DNA from: JAIOSF01 sp034660335
Lineage (GTDB): Bacteria; Campylobacterota; Campylobacteria; Campylobacterales; Arcobacteraceae
Assembly (NCBI GenBank): GCA_034660335.1
Contig: JAYEJC010000113.1
Span: 24,163-88,162 of the forward strand
DNA length: 64,000 bases
Direction of reading: 5' to 3'
The notes under the pieces are model-generated. The model was not told the origin of the DNA and did no database searches. It saw only the letters and a list, made by a program, of their open reading frames with translations. A program made the position numbers and the translations under genes. Below are positions 53,832 to 63,866 of the stretch, piece after piece. Positions within the stretch are counted from its first letter, which is position 1, and each line of letters opens with the position of its first letter.

Positions 53832-55661
53832 TTATACTATTTCCCAAGTTTTACAAACACTTAAAAGCTGTCTATTTTTTTGAAATAGTGTATGCATCTG
53901 TCTTAAGATATTTTTTAGTATCACAACTGTATCTGTTACATAAGGACCTTTATTAAGCATTACACAATCAGCTCTTTGTGCAGTAGCTGCATCTGTTACC
54001 TCTGCACGACTTGGAAGGTTGTTTTTCATTTTACCCTCAAGTATTTGTGTAGCATATATAACAGGTACATGAGCAGCTTCACAAATACTTAAAATCTCCT
54101 CTTGGATATACGGAAGATTATCAAAGCCAACCTCAATAGCTAAATCACCTCGTGCTATCATAAGAGCATAACTCTCGCAGTTTATTAGTGTTTTTAATAT
54201 ATCAGGTAAGTTTCTAAGAGCAGTTTTTGTCTCTATTTTAGGTGCTATTGCTGTTGTGGTTTTACCTTTTTGTTTTAGCATATCTTGTAGCATCTTTATA
54301 TCATCACTTGTTTGTGCAAAAGATAGACCTATGATATTTGCAAACTCTACTATATCTTCAAAATTCTTTTTATCCTCAGTAGTTATAGCATCAATTGCAA
54401 GATCAGTACTTGGGAAGTTTATCCCTTTCTCCTCTTTTAGAATAGTTCCATTCTCTTTGGCTATTAGTACTTCACATACAAGTCCAAGGTCGTTTATATC
54501 TACAACTTTACACCCAATTTTACCATCATCTATAAATATCTCATCACCTACTTTTACATAAGAGAACACTTCTTTGTTTGTACAGCCAATTATAGCTGCA
54601 TATAGCTTATCTTTATACTTAAAGTTAGATTGCCCCATGATATTTTTATGAGTTATTATTATCTTTTGAGATATAAAAACTCTTATAGCTTGAGGTAGAT
54701 ACTCATAATTGTAAAGTTTACTCATAATTGTATCATCTTCACTGTTTTGAAGCTCTACTGTTGTGTTTTCAAATACAGTTATCTTTTTATTTACATCGAT
54801 AAATATCTTATCTGCTCTTTTTATAATCTCATAACTTTGTGTAGTTTCTCTCTCTAAATCATCAATTGTAAGCTCATCTGAATTTTTACACTCTTCAAAA
54901 AGCTCATCACTTACAACTAAAGTTGAGAGTCTATATCCAAGACTATCTTTTTCACCTTTACTTGTAAGGGCATTTTCTTGTGACAAAGGAAGTATCTGCA
55001 CCTCTTTTGGAACTCTCCATGAGCCTATCTTGAAAGGTGTAAATACTTTTTCGATACTTTGAGTTCTATTTTTTGGACCTGCTAAATCTACATATATTTT
55101 TGTATCTTTGTTTTGCTTTTTATTCTCATCTTTCACTTTTGCTGCCATCTTGTTCCAAGTGGTGGCATCATCGTGTGCTGTATTTATCCTAACTACTGAT
55201 GCACCATTTGATATAATATCACCTATTAAGTTTTCATCATCAGAAGCCTCACTAGGTAGTGTAACCATAATTTTTGTTTTGAAATTTTCAGATGATTCAC
55301 CAAAAACCTCACTACTTTTAAGCATAATTCTTTTTGCATCATCATAGTTCAGTGCATTTTTATCATTTTGTGTTTCATTGTACTCTTTGTGTAGAAGTTT
55401 TGAAAGTATAAATATATCTTGATTTATAGAGTTTATTACACAACTTTGAGCTCTTCCTAATGATGAAAGACCTATATTTGTAAGAGAATTTTGAAGTGTA
55501 CTTATATCTTGTGACCTAAGACTTATATATGCTTGAAGATTTTGTAAGCTTTGATTTTGCTCATTTTCATCTAATTTATCTGCTTTATCTACACAATCTA
55601 ATATTTTTGATTTAAGTTCTACAAGTTCATTGTATATATTTTCTGTTATTTTTGATTCCAT
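53832..55661 (-). CDS. Atypical pyruvate kinase
   Basis: 609 residues. Catalytic Lys and Mg ligands are present: PKIET (474-478) and MIARGDLAIEVGF (501-513). A ~125-residue helical N-terminal extension precedes the barrel (FKTKIMVTLPSEASDDEN), the usual RLNFSHG is RINTAHD, TKGPEIR is LAGPKNR, the B domain is about twice normal size (~200-415), and the C-terminal allosteric domain is missing, the chain ending ~35 residues after VMLNKGPYV. Probably active on PEP and ADP but without the known effector site. Follows pfk by 8 bases. Confidence 0.85.
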   Translation of the reverse strand: MESKITENIYNELVELKSKILDCVDKADKLDENEQNQSLQNLQAYISLRSQDISTLQNSLTNIGLSSLGRAQSCVINSINQDIFILSKLLHKEYNETQNDKNALNYDDAKRIMLKSSEVFGESSENFKTKIMVTLPSEASDDENLIGDIISNGASVVRINTAHDDATTWNKMAAKVKDENKKQNKDTKIYVDLAGPKNRTQSIEKVFTPFKIGSWRVPKEVQILPLSQENALTSKGEKDSLGYRLSTLVVSDELFEECKNSDELTIDDLERETTQSYEIIKRADKIFIDVNKKITVFENTTVELQNSEDDTIMSKLYNYEYLPQAIRVFISQKIIITHKNIMGQSNFKYKDKLYAAIIGCTNKEVFSYVKVGDEIFIDDGKIGCKVVDINDLGLVCEVLIAKENGTILKEEKGINFPSTDLAIDAITTEDKKNFEDIVEFANIIGLSFAQTSDDIKMLQDMLKQKGKTTTAIAPKIETKTALRNLPDILKTLINCESYALMIARGDLAIEVGFDNLPYIQEEILSICEAAHVPVIYATQILEGKMKNNLPSRAEVTDAATAQRADCVMLNKGPYVTDTVVILKNILRQMHTLFQKNRQLLSVCKTWEIV

Positions 55662-55669
55662 TTTATCCC

Positions 55670-56635
55670 TTAGTTTATCATACCTGATGCCATCTCTAGA
55701 AATCTTGGTTTGATTGTGTATTTTTGACTATTTACATAATCTATTGTTACAAACTCAAAGTTAGCATCTTTATATACTACTACAAGTCCATCTTTTGTCT
55801 CATTTTGAAGAAGCTTATCTACAGCAAACTGTACAAACTCTACTGCCATAAGTCTATCGTGTACTGTAGGGTTTCCACCTCTTTGGATATGTCCTAGTGT
55901 TGTAGCTCGTGTCTCAATCCCTACATCATTTTCTAGCCATTGTACTAAATTTTGTGTTTGATTGGTACCTTCTGCAACTAAACACACCACATATTGACGA
56001 CCATTTTCTATCTCATCTTTTAGTTTTTTTCCTAAAGTATCAAGGTTGTATTCAAGTTCAGGTATGATACACACCTCCGCACCACAAGTTATAGCAGAAA
56101 TAAGTGCTAAAAAGCCACAATCTCTACCCATAGTCTCAATCACACAACCTCTTTTAAAAGAAGCAGATGTATCTCTTATAGCATCACTTGCACCTCTTAT
56201 TATATTTAAAGCTGTATCAACTCCAAGACAATAGTCAGTCCCAAAGATATCGTTATCTATAGTTGATGGTATTCCAACAAACTGTACACCAAAGTCTTTA
56301 TAAAATTGATTTAAAGCTCTAAATGAACCATCACCACCAAGAATGACAAGCTTATCAATACCTAGTTTTTGAAGATTCTCAAAGGCTTGTTTTCTATACT
56401 CATATTCAAAAAATCTTTTTGATCTTGATGAACGAAGAATTGTCCCACCCTCGTGCATTATTCCAGCTACATCTTCGTGTGTCGCTTTTTTTAAGTTACC
56501 ATCGATAAGACCCTCAAGCCCATCATATATAAGATATGGTTGTATATCATTATCAAAACAATAATCAACAAAATGTTTAATAGCAGGATTCATACCCGCA
56601 CAATCTCCACCTGAAGTTAGTATAGCTATAGACAT
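55670..56635 (-). CDS. pfkA: 6-phosphofructokinase, ATP type
   Basis: 321 residues, PfkA length. LTSGGDCAGMNPAI (7-20), GGDGS (100-104), catalytic Asp127 in PSTIDND, MGRDCGF (169-175) and GHIQRGGNP. The Gly after GGD marks ATP rather than pyrophosphate as donor; the second diagnostic position is Ser124 where ATP enzymes have Gly and PPi enzymes Lys. This enzyme commits fructose 6-phosphate to glycolysis and is generally missing in Campylobacterota, which use gluconeogenic or Entner-Doudoroff routes. One base after pgi. Confidence 0.94.
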   Translation of the reverse strand: MSIAILTSGGDCAGMNPAIKHFVDYCFDNDIQPYLIYDGLEGLIDGNLKKATHEDVAGIMHEGGTILRSSRSKRFFEYEYRKQAFENLQKLGIDKLVILGGDGSFRALNQFYKDFGVQFVGIPSTIDNDIFGTDYCLGVDTALNIIRGASDAIRDTSASFKRGCVIETMGRDCGFLALISAITCGAEVCIIPELEYNLDTLGKKLKDEIENGRQYVVCLVAEGTNQTQNLVQWLENDVGIETRATTLGHIQRGGNPTVHDRLMAVEFVQFAVDKLLQNETKDGLVVVYKDANFEFVTIDYVNSQKYTIKPRFLEMASGMIN

Positions 56636-56636
56636 A

Positions 56637-57905
56637 TTAGTTCTCTTTTACAAATTTTTTTACAAGTTTTTTCTTACCAAACTCAACACCTGGTTGGTCG
56701 TAAGTATTTATATCCAACATTATACCAACACAAGATGTAAGAAGCTCATAATAATAGATAAGATATCCTAGATTCTCTTCATTTAGTTTATCTATTGTTA
56801 TCATATCTGTAGGTATTCCAGCTTCACTTACACTCTCTACTGTTGCCATACATTGGGCATTGATTAGTTCATTGAATGTGTGATTGTTTATGTAGTTTAC
56901 ACCTGTTATGTTATCTAGTTTTATATCAGGAATACTTTTTTTATTTTCAAAATCTTCCACTTTTATAAAGCTTAGCGTTTTATCTTCAGGTCCTTGCATA
57001 ACTAATTGTAAAAATGAGTGTTGATCTACACTTCCTACAAGCCCTACAGGAGTAAGTCCCACTTTTTTGTGAGTTTTATCAAATTTACCAAGAGATTCAC
57101 CCCAAAGCTGTACATACCATTTGTTGAAGTAATCAAACTGACTTGAGTATGAAAATAGTACATTTATAGGTTTGTTTTTCCCTTGTTTATAATAAAAATA
57201 GGCTTTTTCTATTAGGTGCATAGCTTTTTTATCAAAGAAATCTTTCTCTATTTTTGAAGCACCATCTATGATAGCTTTTACATCATATCCCATAATAGCT
57301 AAGGGTACCATACCAACAGCACTTAAAACTGAAAATCTCCCACCTACATTTTGAGGGATACAAAACTTTGCTATATCATATTTTTTAGCAAACTCCCAAA
57401 GTGGTGAATCTTCATCTGTTATTGCTATAAGTTTATCACTATCTTTTGAATCAAGTTTAATTTCAAATCTTTTAAGTATGTATTTAAATATTGATGTTGT
57501 TTCAATAGTTGTACCTGATTTAGATATAACTATAAAAATAGTTGAACTTTTTTTTATCTTTTTTAATATCTTATTTATAGCAATAGGGTCACCATTTTCT
57601 AAAAAGCTTATATCTATATTTTTCTCTTTTTTATGCTCAAGTATAGAGTCAATTGCTTTTGTACCAAGGCTAGAACCACCAATACCTATTACTACTATAT
57701 CAGTTATTTTATTTTCTTGAAGCTCTTTATTGTTTTTGATATAACTATCTATGTTTTTTAAAAGTTTTTTAGTAGTTTCAGGGAGAGTATAATATCCAAC
57801 TTTATTGCTGTTTTTCTCTTCGATCATTTTATCAAAAGAGTTTTGTATAAACTCTTTTGATTTTTTACCTATTTTTGGATCAAATCTTCGCTCAAAGCTT
57901 AGCAT
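56637..57905 (-). CDS. pgi: Glucose-6-phosphate isomerase
   Basis: 422 residues, the short form seen in this phylum and in some other bacteria. Interconverts glucose 6- and fructose 6-phosphate. Motifs: VIGIGGSSLGTKAI (~72-85), SKSGTTIET (~129), GGRFSVLSAVG (~187) with catalytic Glu in LWGESLGK (~268), and the late QPGVEFGKKL. Its start overlaps the gap stop by one base (TAATG). Confidence 0.93.
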   Translation of the reverse strand: MLSFERRFDPKIGKKSKEFIQNSFDKMIEEKNSNKVGYYTLPETTKKLLKNIDSYIKNNKELQENKITDIVVIGIGGSSLGTKAIDSILEHKKEKNIDISFLENGDPIAINKILKKIKKSSTIFIVISKSGTTIETTSIFKYILKRFEIKLDSKDSDKLIAITDEDSPLWEFAKKYDIAKFCIPQNVGGRFSVLSAVGMVPLAIMGYDVKAIIDGASKIEKDFFDKKAMHLIEKAYFYYKQGKNKPINVLFSYSSQFDYFNKWYVQLWGESLGKFDKTHKKVGLTPVGLVGSVDQHSFLQLVMQGPEDKTLSFIKVEDFENKKSIPDIKLDNITGVNYINNHTFNELINAQCMATVESVSEAGIPTDMITIDKLNEENLGYLIYYYELLTSCVGIMLDINTYDQPGVEFGKKKLVKKFVKEN

Positions 57906-58900
57906 TATTTTGTTCCTACGAATTTTACCATATCTACTAGTCTTGAACTATATCCCCACTCATTATCATACCAAGCAAGTACTTTCACACAAGTTTTATC
58001 AACTACACTTGTCATATCAGGTACAAAAGTTGAGCTATAAGTAGAACCTATAAAGTCACTTGAAACTCTTTTTTCATTGTCTATCTCAATAAGACCTTTA
58101 AAGTTAGAATCGGCAGCTTTTGACATAGCTTCGTTAATTTGCTCTTTTGTTACCTCTTTATTTAGATTTACAGTTAAATCAACTACAGATACATCAGCTG
58201 TAGGTACTCTCATAGCATAACCGTTTAGTTTCCCTTGTAGATTTGGCATAACTTTTGCTATTGCTTTTGCAGCACCTGTTGTAGTTGGTATCATATTCAC
58301 TGCAGCTGCTCTAGCTCTTCTCATATCTTTTGAGTGTTTTACATCCAATACATTTTGGTCATTTGTATATGAGTGGATAGTTGTCATAAGACCATTTTGG
58401 ATACCAAACTCCTCATCTAAAACTTTACAAATAGGAGCTAAACAGTTTGTAGTACAAGATGCATTTGAGATGATATCTTCACCTTTATACTCATCTGTGT
58501 TGATATTTAATACATAAGTTGGTGTATCATCTTTAGCAGGTGCAGACATAACTACTTTTTTAACACCATCTTTTAAGTATGCTTTACATTTGTCAGTTGT
58601 TAAAAATGCTCCCGTACACTCAATAACAACTTGGGCACCACACTCACCAAACCCTAGCTCTTCTGGATTTCTAGTTGAGAATACTTTTACATCTTTACCA
58701 TTTATTTTCATAGTGTTATCATCAACTATTTCAGCTTCTACACCATTGTGAACTGAGTCGTATTTTAAAAGATATCTAAGCATCTCCATATTGGCTGTTG
58801 TATTTAATGCTACAAGTTCCAAATCATCTCTACTTGTTACTATCTTTGTTACTATTACACCTATTCTTCCTGTTCCATTGATTGCTACTTTTAATGACAT
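57905..58900 (-). CDS. gap: Glyceraldehyde-3-phosphate dehydrogenase
   Basis: 331 residues. Catalytic Cys in SNASCTTNCLAP (~149-160) and His in HSYTNDQNVLD; NAD-binding INGTGRIG at 8-15. The position that fixes NAD specificity in many homologues (IND) reads LNTTAN, so NADP use is possible. First gene of gap-pgi-pfk-pyk(-fusion). It faces fba across a 175-base divergent promoter that holds the inverted TTTGATTAC repeat. Confidence 0.95.
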   Translation of the reverse strand: MSLKVAINGTGRIGVIVTKIVTSRDDLELVALNTTANMEMLRYLLKYDSVHNGVEAEIVDDNTMKINGKDVKVFSTRNPEELGFGECGAQVVIECTGAFLTTDKCKAYLKDGVKKVVMSAPAKDDTPTYVLNINTDEYKGEDIISNASCTTNCLAPICKVLDEEFGIQNGLMTTIHSYTNDQNVLDVKHSKDMRRARAAAVNMIPTTTGAAKAIAKVMPNLQGKLNGYAMRVPTADVSVVDLTVNLNKEVTKEQINEAMSKAADSNFKGLIEIDNEKRVSSDFIGSTYSSTFVPDMTSVVDKTCVKVLAWYDNEWGYSSRLVDMVKFVGTK

Positions 58901-58955
58901 CTTTTTTTCCTCTTTTTTTGAATTATTTTAGAAATTCTAATCAATATTTATTTCT

Positions 58956-59000
58956 ATTTGATTACAGTTTTTATAAATGATAATATTTTTTGTAATCAAA
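58956..59000. promoter_or_regulatory. Candidate operator in gap/fba divergent promoter
   Basis: TTTGATTAC at 58957-58965 and its exact inverse GTAATCAAA at 58992-59000, centre-to-centre 35 bases apart, with a weaker half-site (CTAATCAAT) at 58937. The right half covers the -35 zone of the fba promoter. The left half extended by one base on either side is repeated upstream of GH57. Confidence 0.5.
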
Positions 59001-59017
59001 CTGTGACCTTAAGCTTT

Positions 59018-59023
59018 TATAAT
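59018..59023 (+). promoter_or_regulatory. Probable -10 element of fba-eno
   Basis: TATAAT 53 bases before the fba ATG; GTAATCAAA sits 17 bases upstream of it, where a repressor or activator could compete with or help polymerase. AGAGGAAAA precedes the start. Confidence 0.45.
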
Positions 59024-59075
59024 TCCTAAAATTTATATTTTAATAATTAAATTATCAACTAAAAAAAGAGGAAAA

Positions 59076-60137
59076 ATGAAACTATTAGATATCGTAAGTC
59101 CAGGTGTGATTACAGGTGATGAAGTAAAAAAAGTATTTGAGTACGCAAAAGAAAACAATTTTGCAATTCCAGCAATAAATGTAATAGGGAGTGAATCGAT
59201 AAATGCTGTTTTAGAAGCAGCAAGTATCGTAAAAGCTCCTATTATTGTACAGTTTAGTAATGGTGGTGCAAAATTCAATGCAGGGAATATGGATGATATA
59301 AAAGATGTAAAAGGGGCAATAGCAGGTGCAAAACATATACACGAAGTAGCTTCAAGCTATGGAGTGCCTGTGATACTTCATACAGACCATGCAGCAAAAA
59401 AACTTCTACCTTGGATAGATGGACTGCTAGATGAGAGTGAGAAACATTTTGAACTTAACAATAAACCTTTATTTAGTTCACATATGATTGATTTAAGTGA
59501 GCAAAGTTTAGAGGAAAATATAGAGATATCTTCTAAATATTTACAAAGAATGTCAAAGATGGGTATGACACTTGAGATAGAGCTAGGTATCACAGGTGGT
59601 GAAGAGGATGGTGTTGATAATAGTGATCTAGATAGTAGTAGCTTATACACTCAACCACAAGAGGTGTGCTATGCATATGACGAGCTTTCTAAAATATCAG
59701 ATGATTTTACAATAGCAGCAAGCTTTGGAAATGTACACGGTGTTTATAAACCAGGAAATGTAAAACTCAAACCATCTATTTTAGATGATTCTCAAAAATA
59801 TATAGAAAATAAACTTTCAACACAAAATAAGCCTGTAAGCTTTGTATTTCACGGTGGAAGTGGAAGTGAACTATCTGATATAAAAGATGCTATATCTTAT
59901 GGTGTAGTAAAGATGAACCTTGATACAGATATGCAATGGGCTTTTTGGGATGGTGTAAGAGCTTATGAAAGCAAGTATAAAGATTATCTTCAAACTCAAA
60001 TAGGAAATCCTGAAGGGGAAGATAGTCCAAATAAAAAATATTATGACCCACGAAAATGGTTAAGAGCTGGGCAAGATGCTATGGTAAAAAGAGCTGTTAA
60101 AGCATTTGAAGATTTAAACTGTACAGATGTACTTTAA
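59076..60137 (+). CDS. fba: Fructose-bisphosphate aldolase, class II
   Basis: 353 residues, close to E. coli FbaA. Zn enzyme cleaving fructose 1,6-bisphosphate. VILHTDHAAKKLLPW (~104-118) holds the Zn His and catalytic Asp; LEIELGITGGEEDGVDNS (~170-187) and FHGGSGSELSDIKDAISYGV (~263-282) are metal and phosphate sites. First of two genes with eno. Confidence 0.95.
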   Translation: MKLLDIVSPGVITGDEVKKVFEYAKENNFAIPAINVIGSESINAVLEAASIVKAPIIVQFSNGGAKFNAGNMDDIKDVKGAIAGAKHIHEVASSYGVPVILHTDHAAKKLLPWIDGLLDESEKHFELNNKPLFSSHMIDLSEQSLEENIEISSKYLQRMSKMGMTLEIELGITGGEEDGVDNSDLDSSSLYTQPQEVCYAYDELSKISDDFTIAASFGNVHGVYKPGNVKLKPSILDDSQKYIENKLSTQNKPVSFVFHGGSGSELSDIKDAISYGVVKMNLDTDMQWAFWDGVRAYESKYKDYLQTQIGNPEGEDSPNKKYYDPRKWLRAGQDAMVKRAVKAFEDLNCTDVL

Positions 60138-60167
60138 AATATAAAAATAGATAAAAAGGATAAAAAA

Positions 60168-61445
60168 ATGAGCGGAATAATAAACGATATAAATGCATTA
60201 GAGATATTAGATAGCAGAGGTAATCCTACAGTTAGAGTATATGTAGAGCTAGAGTGTGGAATAGTAGCATCAGCTTCAGTTCCAAGTGGTGCTAGTACGG
60301 GTGAAAATGAAGCAGTTGAGTTAAGAGATGGTGATAAAAGTAGATATGGTGGAAAAGGTGTACTTAAAGCTGTGGAAAATGTAAAAACTATCATAGCACC
60401 TGAACTTATAGGTATGAGTGTATTTGAACAATCTGCTATAGATACAGCTATGATTGAACTAGATGATACACCAACAAAATCAAAACTTGGAGCAAATGCA
60501 ATTTTGGGTGTATCTATGGCTGTTGTAAAAGCTGCTGCTATGTATAGTGATATGCCACTATATAAATATCTAGGCGGTAGTAATGCAAGAAGAGTACCAG
60601 TACCTTGTATGAATATCTTAAATGGTGGAAGCCACGCAGATAATAGTGTAGATATACAAGAGTTTATGGTAGTACCTCATGGTGCACCATCATTTAGTGA
60701 GGGTTTAAGATATGCAACTGAAACTTTTCATGAGTTAAAAAAGATTTTAAATAGTAAAGATAAAGCCACTAGTGTTGGTGATGAGGGTGGTTTTGCTCCT
60801 GATCTTGACTCAAATGAAGAGGCTATGGAGCTTATAGTTCAAGCTATACAAAATGCAGGGTATAAACCAGGTATTGATATCTCTCTTGCACTTGATAGTG
60901 CTGCAAGTGAGTTTTTAGCACCAAATAGTGATAATATCTATGACCTAAAATGGTCAAATGGTGGAACAAAAACAAGTGATGAGATGATAGATATGGCAAA
61001 AATTTGGTGTGAAAAATATCCAATTATCTCTTGGGAAGACCCACTTGGTGAAAATGACTGGGAAGGTTTTGAGAAGTTTACAAAAGAGCTTGGTGAAAAA
61101 ATTGAGGTAGTAGGAGATGACCTTTTTGTAACAAATACAAAATATATAACAAAAGGTATCCAAAAACAAAGTGCCAATGCAGTACTTATAAAGCTAAATC
61201 AAATAGGAACAGTAAGTGAAACTATCGATGCTATTAAGATGTGTAAAGAGAACGGTTGGAGAGCATTTATTTCCCATAGATCAGGGGAAACAGGAGATAC
61301 ATTTATAGCAGACCTTGCAGTTGCTTTTGATGCAGGTCATATAAAGACAGGTTCTTCAAGTAGAGGTGAAAGGATAGAAAAATACAATAGACTTTTAGAG
61401 ATTGAAGCACATCTTGGTAATAGTGCCAAATACTACTGGAAATAA
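60168..61445 (+). CDS. eno: Enolase
   Basis: 425 residues. Makes phosphoenolpyruvate from 2-phosphoglycerate. Family blocks: EILDSRGNPTVRVYVEL, VPSGASTGENEAVELRDGD, GDEGGFAPDL, SWEDPLGENDWEG, LIKLNQIGTVSET and FISHRSGETGDTFIADLAV, including Mg ligands D/E/D and catalytic Lys/His. 30 bases after fba. Whether a second eno exists elsewhere in the genome cannot be told. Confidence 0.96.
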   Translation: MSGIINDINALEILDSRGNPTVRVYVELECGIVASASVPSGASTGENEAVELRDGDKSRYGGKGVLKAVENVKTIIAPELIGMSVFEQSAIDTAMIELDDTPTKSKLGANAILGVSMAVVKAAAMYSDMPLYKYLGGSNARRVPVPCMNILNGGSHADNSVDIQEFMVVPHGAPSFSEGLRYATETFHELKKILNSKDKATSVGDEGGFAPDLDSNEEAMELIVQAIQNAGYKPGIDISLALDSAASEFLAPNSDNIYDLKWSNGGTKTSDEMIDMAKIWCEKYPIISWEDPLGENDWEGFEKFTKELGEKIEVVGDDLFVTNTKYITKGIQKQSANAVLIKLNQIGTVSETIDAIKMCKENGWRAFISHRSGETGDTFIADLAVAFDAGHIKTGSSSRGERIEKYNRLLEIEAHLGNSAKYYWK

Positions 61446-61549
61446 AAAAACTCTATGAATACCTCAGGATTTATGGCACATAAATATTATGAAAAAATGT
61501 ATAAATTCTGATTGATTATATAGCCTTATTTTACACTCTATATTTAGGG

Positions 61550-63866
61550 CTATATATCAAATAAACTACCGCTGTAGTTAGCTTCGTTTACCTTAGCACT
61601 ATTTGCTAAGTCTTCTATATCTGCACCACTTTTTTCTAAGCTATAAAATTGTGTTTCACCTATAAGTAAATAGTGCCATGTTTTAAACTCTCGTATCTCA
61701 TCATCTAATTTATTTACATTTTGTACAAAATTTAGTGTTGCTTTTTGTTTTTGTTTTACATTTGCATCTTTTAGGTCTTTGTCACTTTTTGTTTCCACTA
61801 GATAAATATCATCTTTAGTTTCTACCATAAAATCAGGACTATACCATCCCATAAGACCATCATCTCTAAAATAAAATACTCTAGCAAACAGATGTTTGAA
61901 CTCATCAATTTTTATAAATTTTAATACCTTTGTGTCACTATCCAAAAACTGTAAAAATGCTTTTTCAAAGCCACCTTTATTTGGTGGATAAGATGCTCTT
62001 TCATATATGGTTTTTACTAGTTCAGTTGAGAATTTTTCCCTCATACGAAGTGGTGTTATACTTGAAAAGTAGTTTTTCTCAACTATAGCTTTATTTGATA
62101 CTGTTTCATTTTGCATCTCATAAACAGCTCGGCTTATCTCTTTGATGATATGTTGGGTTATATTTGCACCTTTTAGCATAAGTATTCGCCAGTTTTCATT
62201 TTCAAAAGGATTAAAGTTTGTATTAAAAAGCTTAGTTTTTATGTAAGCATCACAAATTCCTAAAAGCTGTGGCTGGTTTATCTGCATAAGTGGTAGTTTT
62301 CTACTGTGTCCTTGTGCTTTTGTTCTTCCAAGTGTAGTAGTGACTTGCTCTAAAAGTTTTACAAGGTAGTCATTGTAATTTTGAGCTTTAAACAAATCTA
62401 CACTTATAGTATAGTCACCAAAGTTTGTTTTTACTGTCATCTCTTGTGAGTGAAAAACTTCCCCTTTTGTAGTCCAAGACTTTAGTTGCTCTATGCTGTG
62501 GTAAGTATAAGGTGCTAGTGTATTTATATCAAGATTTGGTGTACTTAGCTCCTCATCTTCACTTTGAACTATATAAGGAAAGTACATATCATACTCTTTA
62601 TAGTTCTCTTTTAACTCTACATTTATCATATCTCCCAAAGCACCACCTATAGTGCTACCCTCATCAACACCTATAGTTCCCTCAGCTATTAGCTCATCAT
62701 AAAATTCATTGAAAGCTGGATGTTCTATGATGCTTAGTACATCAAGATAGTTTTTTGGTGGCTGTTTTTTTATTAGTACATTTTGAAGATTTTCTTTTTT
62801 TATATCTATATATTCAGGCTCTCTAAACATAAGCCGAAGCCCACGCCCAATAGTCTGCTCTAGTAAAATACTAGCTCGTGAACTTCTAAGAGGTACTATC
62901 ACACATACATTTGATACATCAAATCCCTCTCGTAGCATCAAAACAGATACGATAACTTTTGGTTTGGCTAGTCTATCCACATTGAAAAGTTTTTGTTTTA
63001 GATTTAGCCACTCATCAGGCTTTAGCTCCCCTTTTTTGTTTGAGTGTACACCCATAATATCATCATCACTTAAATCAAGTGTTTTTAAGTACTCCACCAC
63101 AAAAGGCACAACTGTAGTATCTTCACACATGATAAGCATTTTTGGGTATTTGGTTTTATCTATTTTAGTAAATTCACTCTCTAGTATCTCTAGCTTTTTA
63201 AGTCCAGCTTGTATCATCACTTTTTGACCATCACTTAGACCTATAACAGTACCCTTATTTTCATCTCCATCTCTTATAGCTTTGTAGTCAAGTTCTAGTG
63301 AGGATAGCTCTTTTCTTTTATCTATGGTTATCATCTTCACAAGCCCAAGTGAAATAGCATCTTTAAGATCAAAATCTACAACTATATGGGGAAAATAATG
63401 CTTGGCTCTTTTTTGACCACTTCCTGTAGTGTCATAAGGGGTAGCAGAAAAATCTATCTGTATAAAGCTACTACCCTTATCTTTTGCTATGTAGCTTAGT
63501 GACTTTTGCCACTCCACCTCTTGTACTACCCCTGCTGTTTTGTTCTCATGGATATGGTGGGCTTCATCGTTCATCACTACAAGGTCATCTAGCTTTGCTA
63601 GGTACTCTATCTCACCACCACTAAAATAAGCACTATCAAGAGTTTCTAGTGAATTTCCCGCTGATATACCGGGACGGGCTGGAAATATATCTTTTACTAC
63701 ACCGCTTGGGTCTTGTAGTGGATTGACTTCACTATCATCTTCACTTTTTCCCATAAGCAAGTGCCAGTTTGTTATAGCTATCATCCCATCACTTGTGATC
63801 TTTTTACCTATCTCATCTTTTTTTACAACACTACTTTGTAAAAAAGCCTTGATAGTTTGGATATAT
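61550..63866 (-). pseudogene. Type III restriction Res subunit, 5' end lost to IS
   Basis: The intact part encodes helicase motif II (LVVMNDEAHHIHE), C-terminal helicase motifs (VSVLMLREGFDVSNVCVIVP, EQTIGRGLRL) and the PD-(D/E)XK nuclease (WYSPDFMVETKDDIYLVETK). The first ATG in frame is at 63784, but the homologous frame goes on upstream (YIQTIKAFLQSSVVKKDE) to ~63866, where similarity ends and a stop follows. The Walker A domain is missing, so ATP-driven cleavage is impossible. No methylase gene lies downstream. Confidence 0.82.

Noticed and set aside
55670..56635. PPi-dependent phosphofructokinase
   Set aside because: The donor-specificity motif is GGDGS, not GGDDT, and Lys124 typical of PPi enzymes is absent (Ser).
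61518..61554. Stem TATAGCC / GGGCTATA as eno terminator
   Set aside because: The loop is about 20 bases and no T run follows, so it is too weak to annotate.
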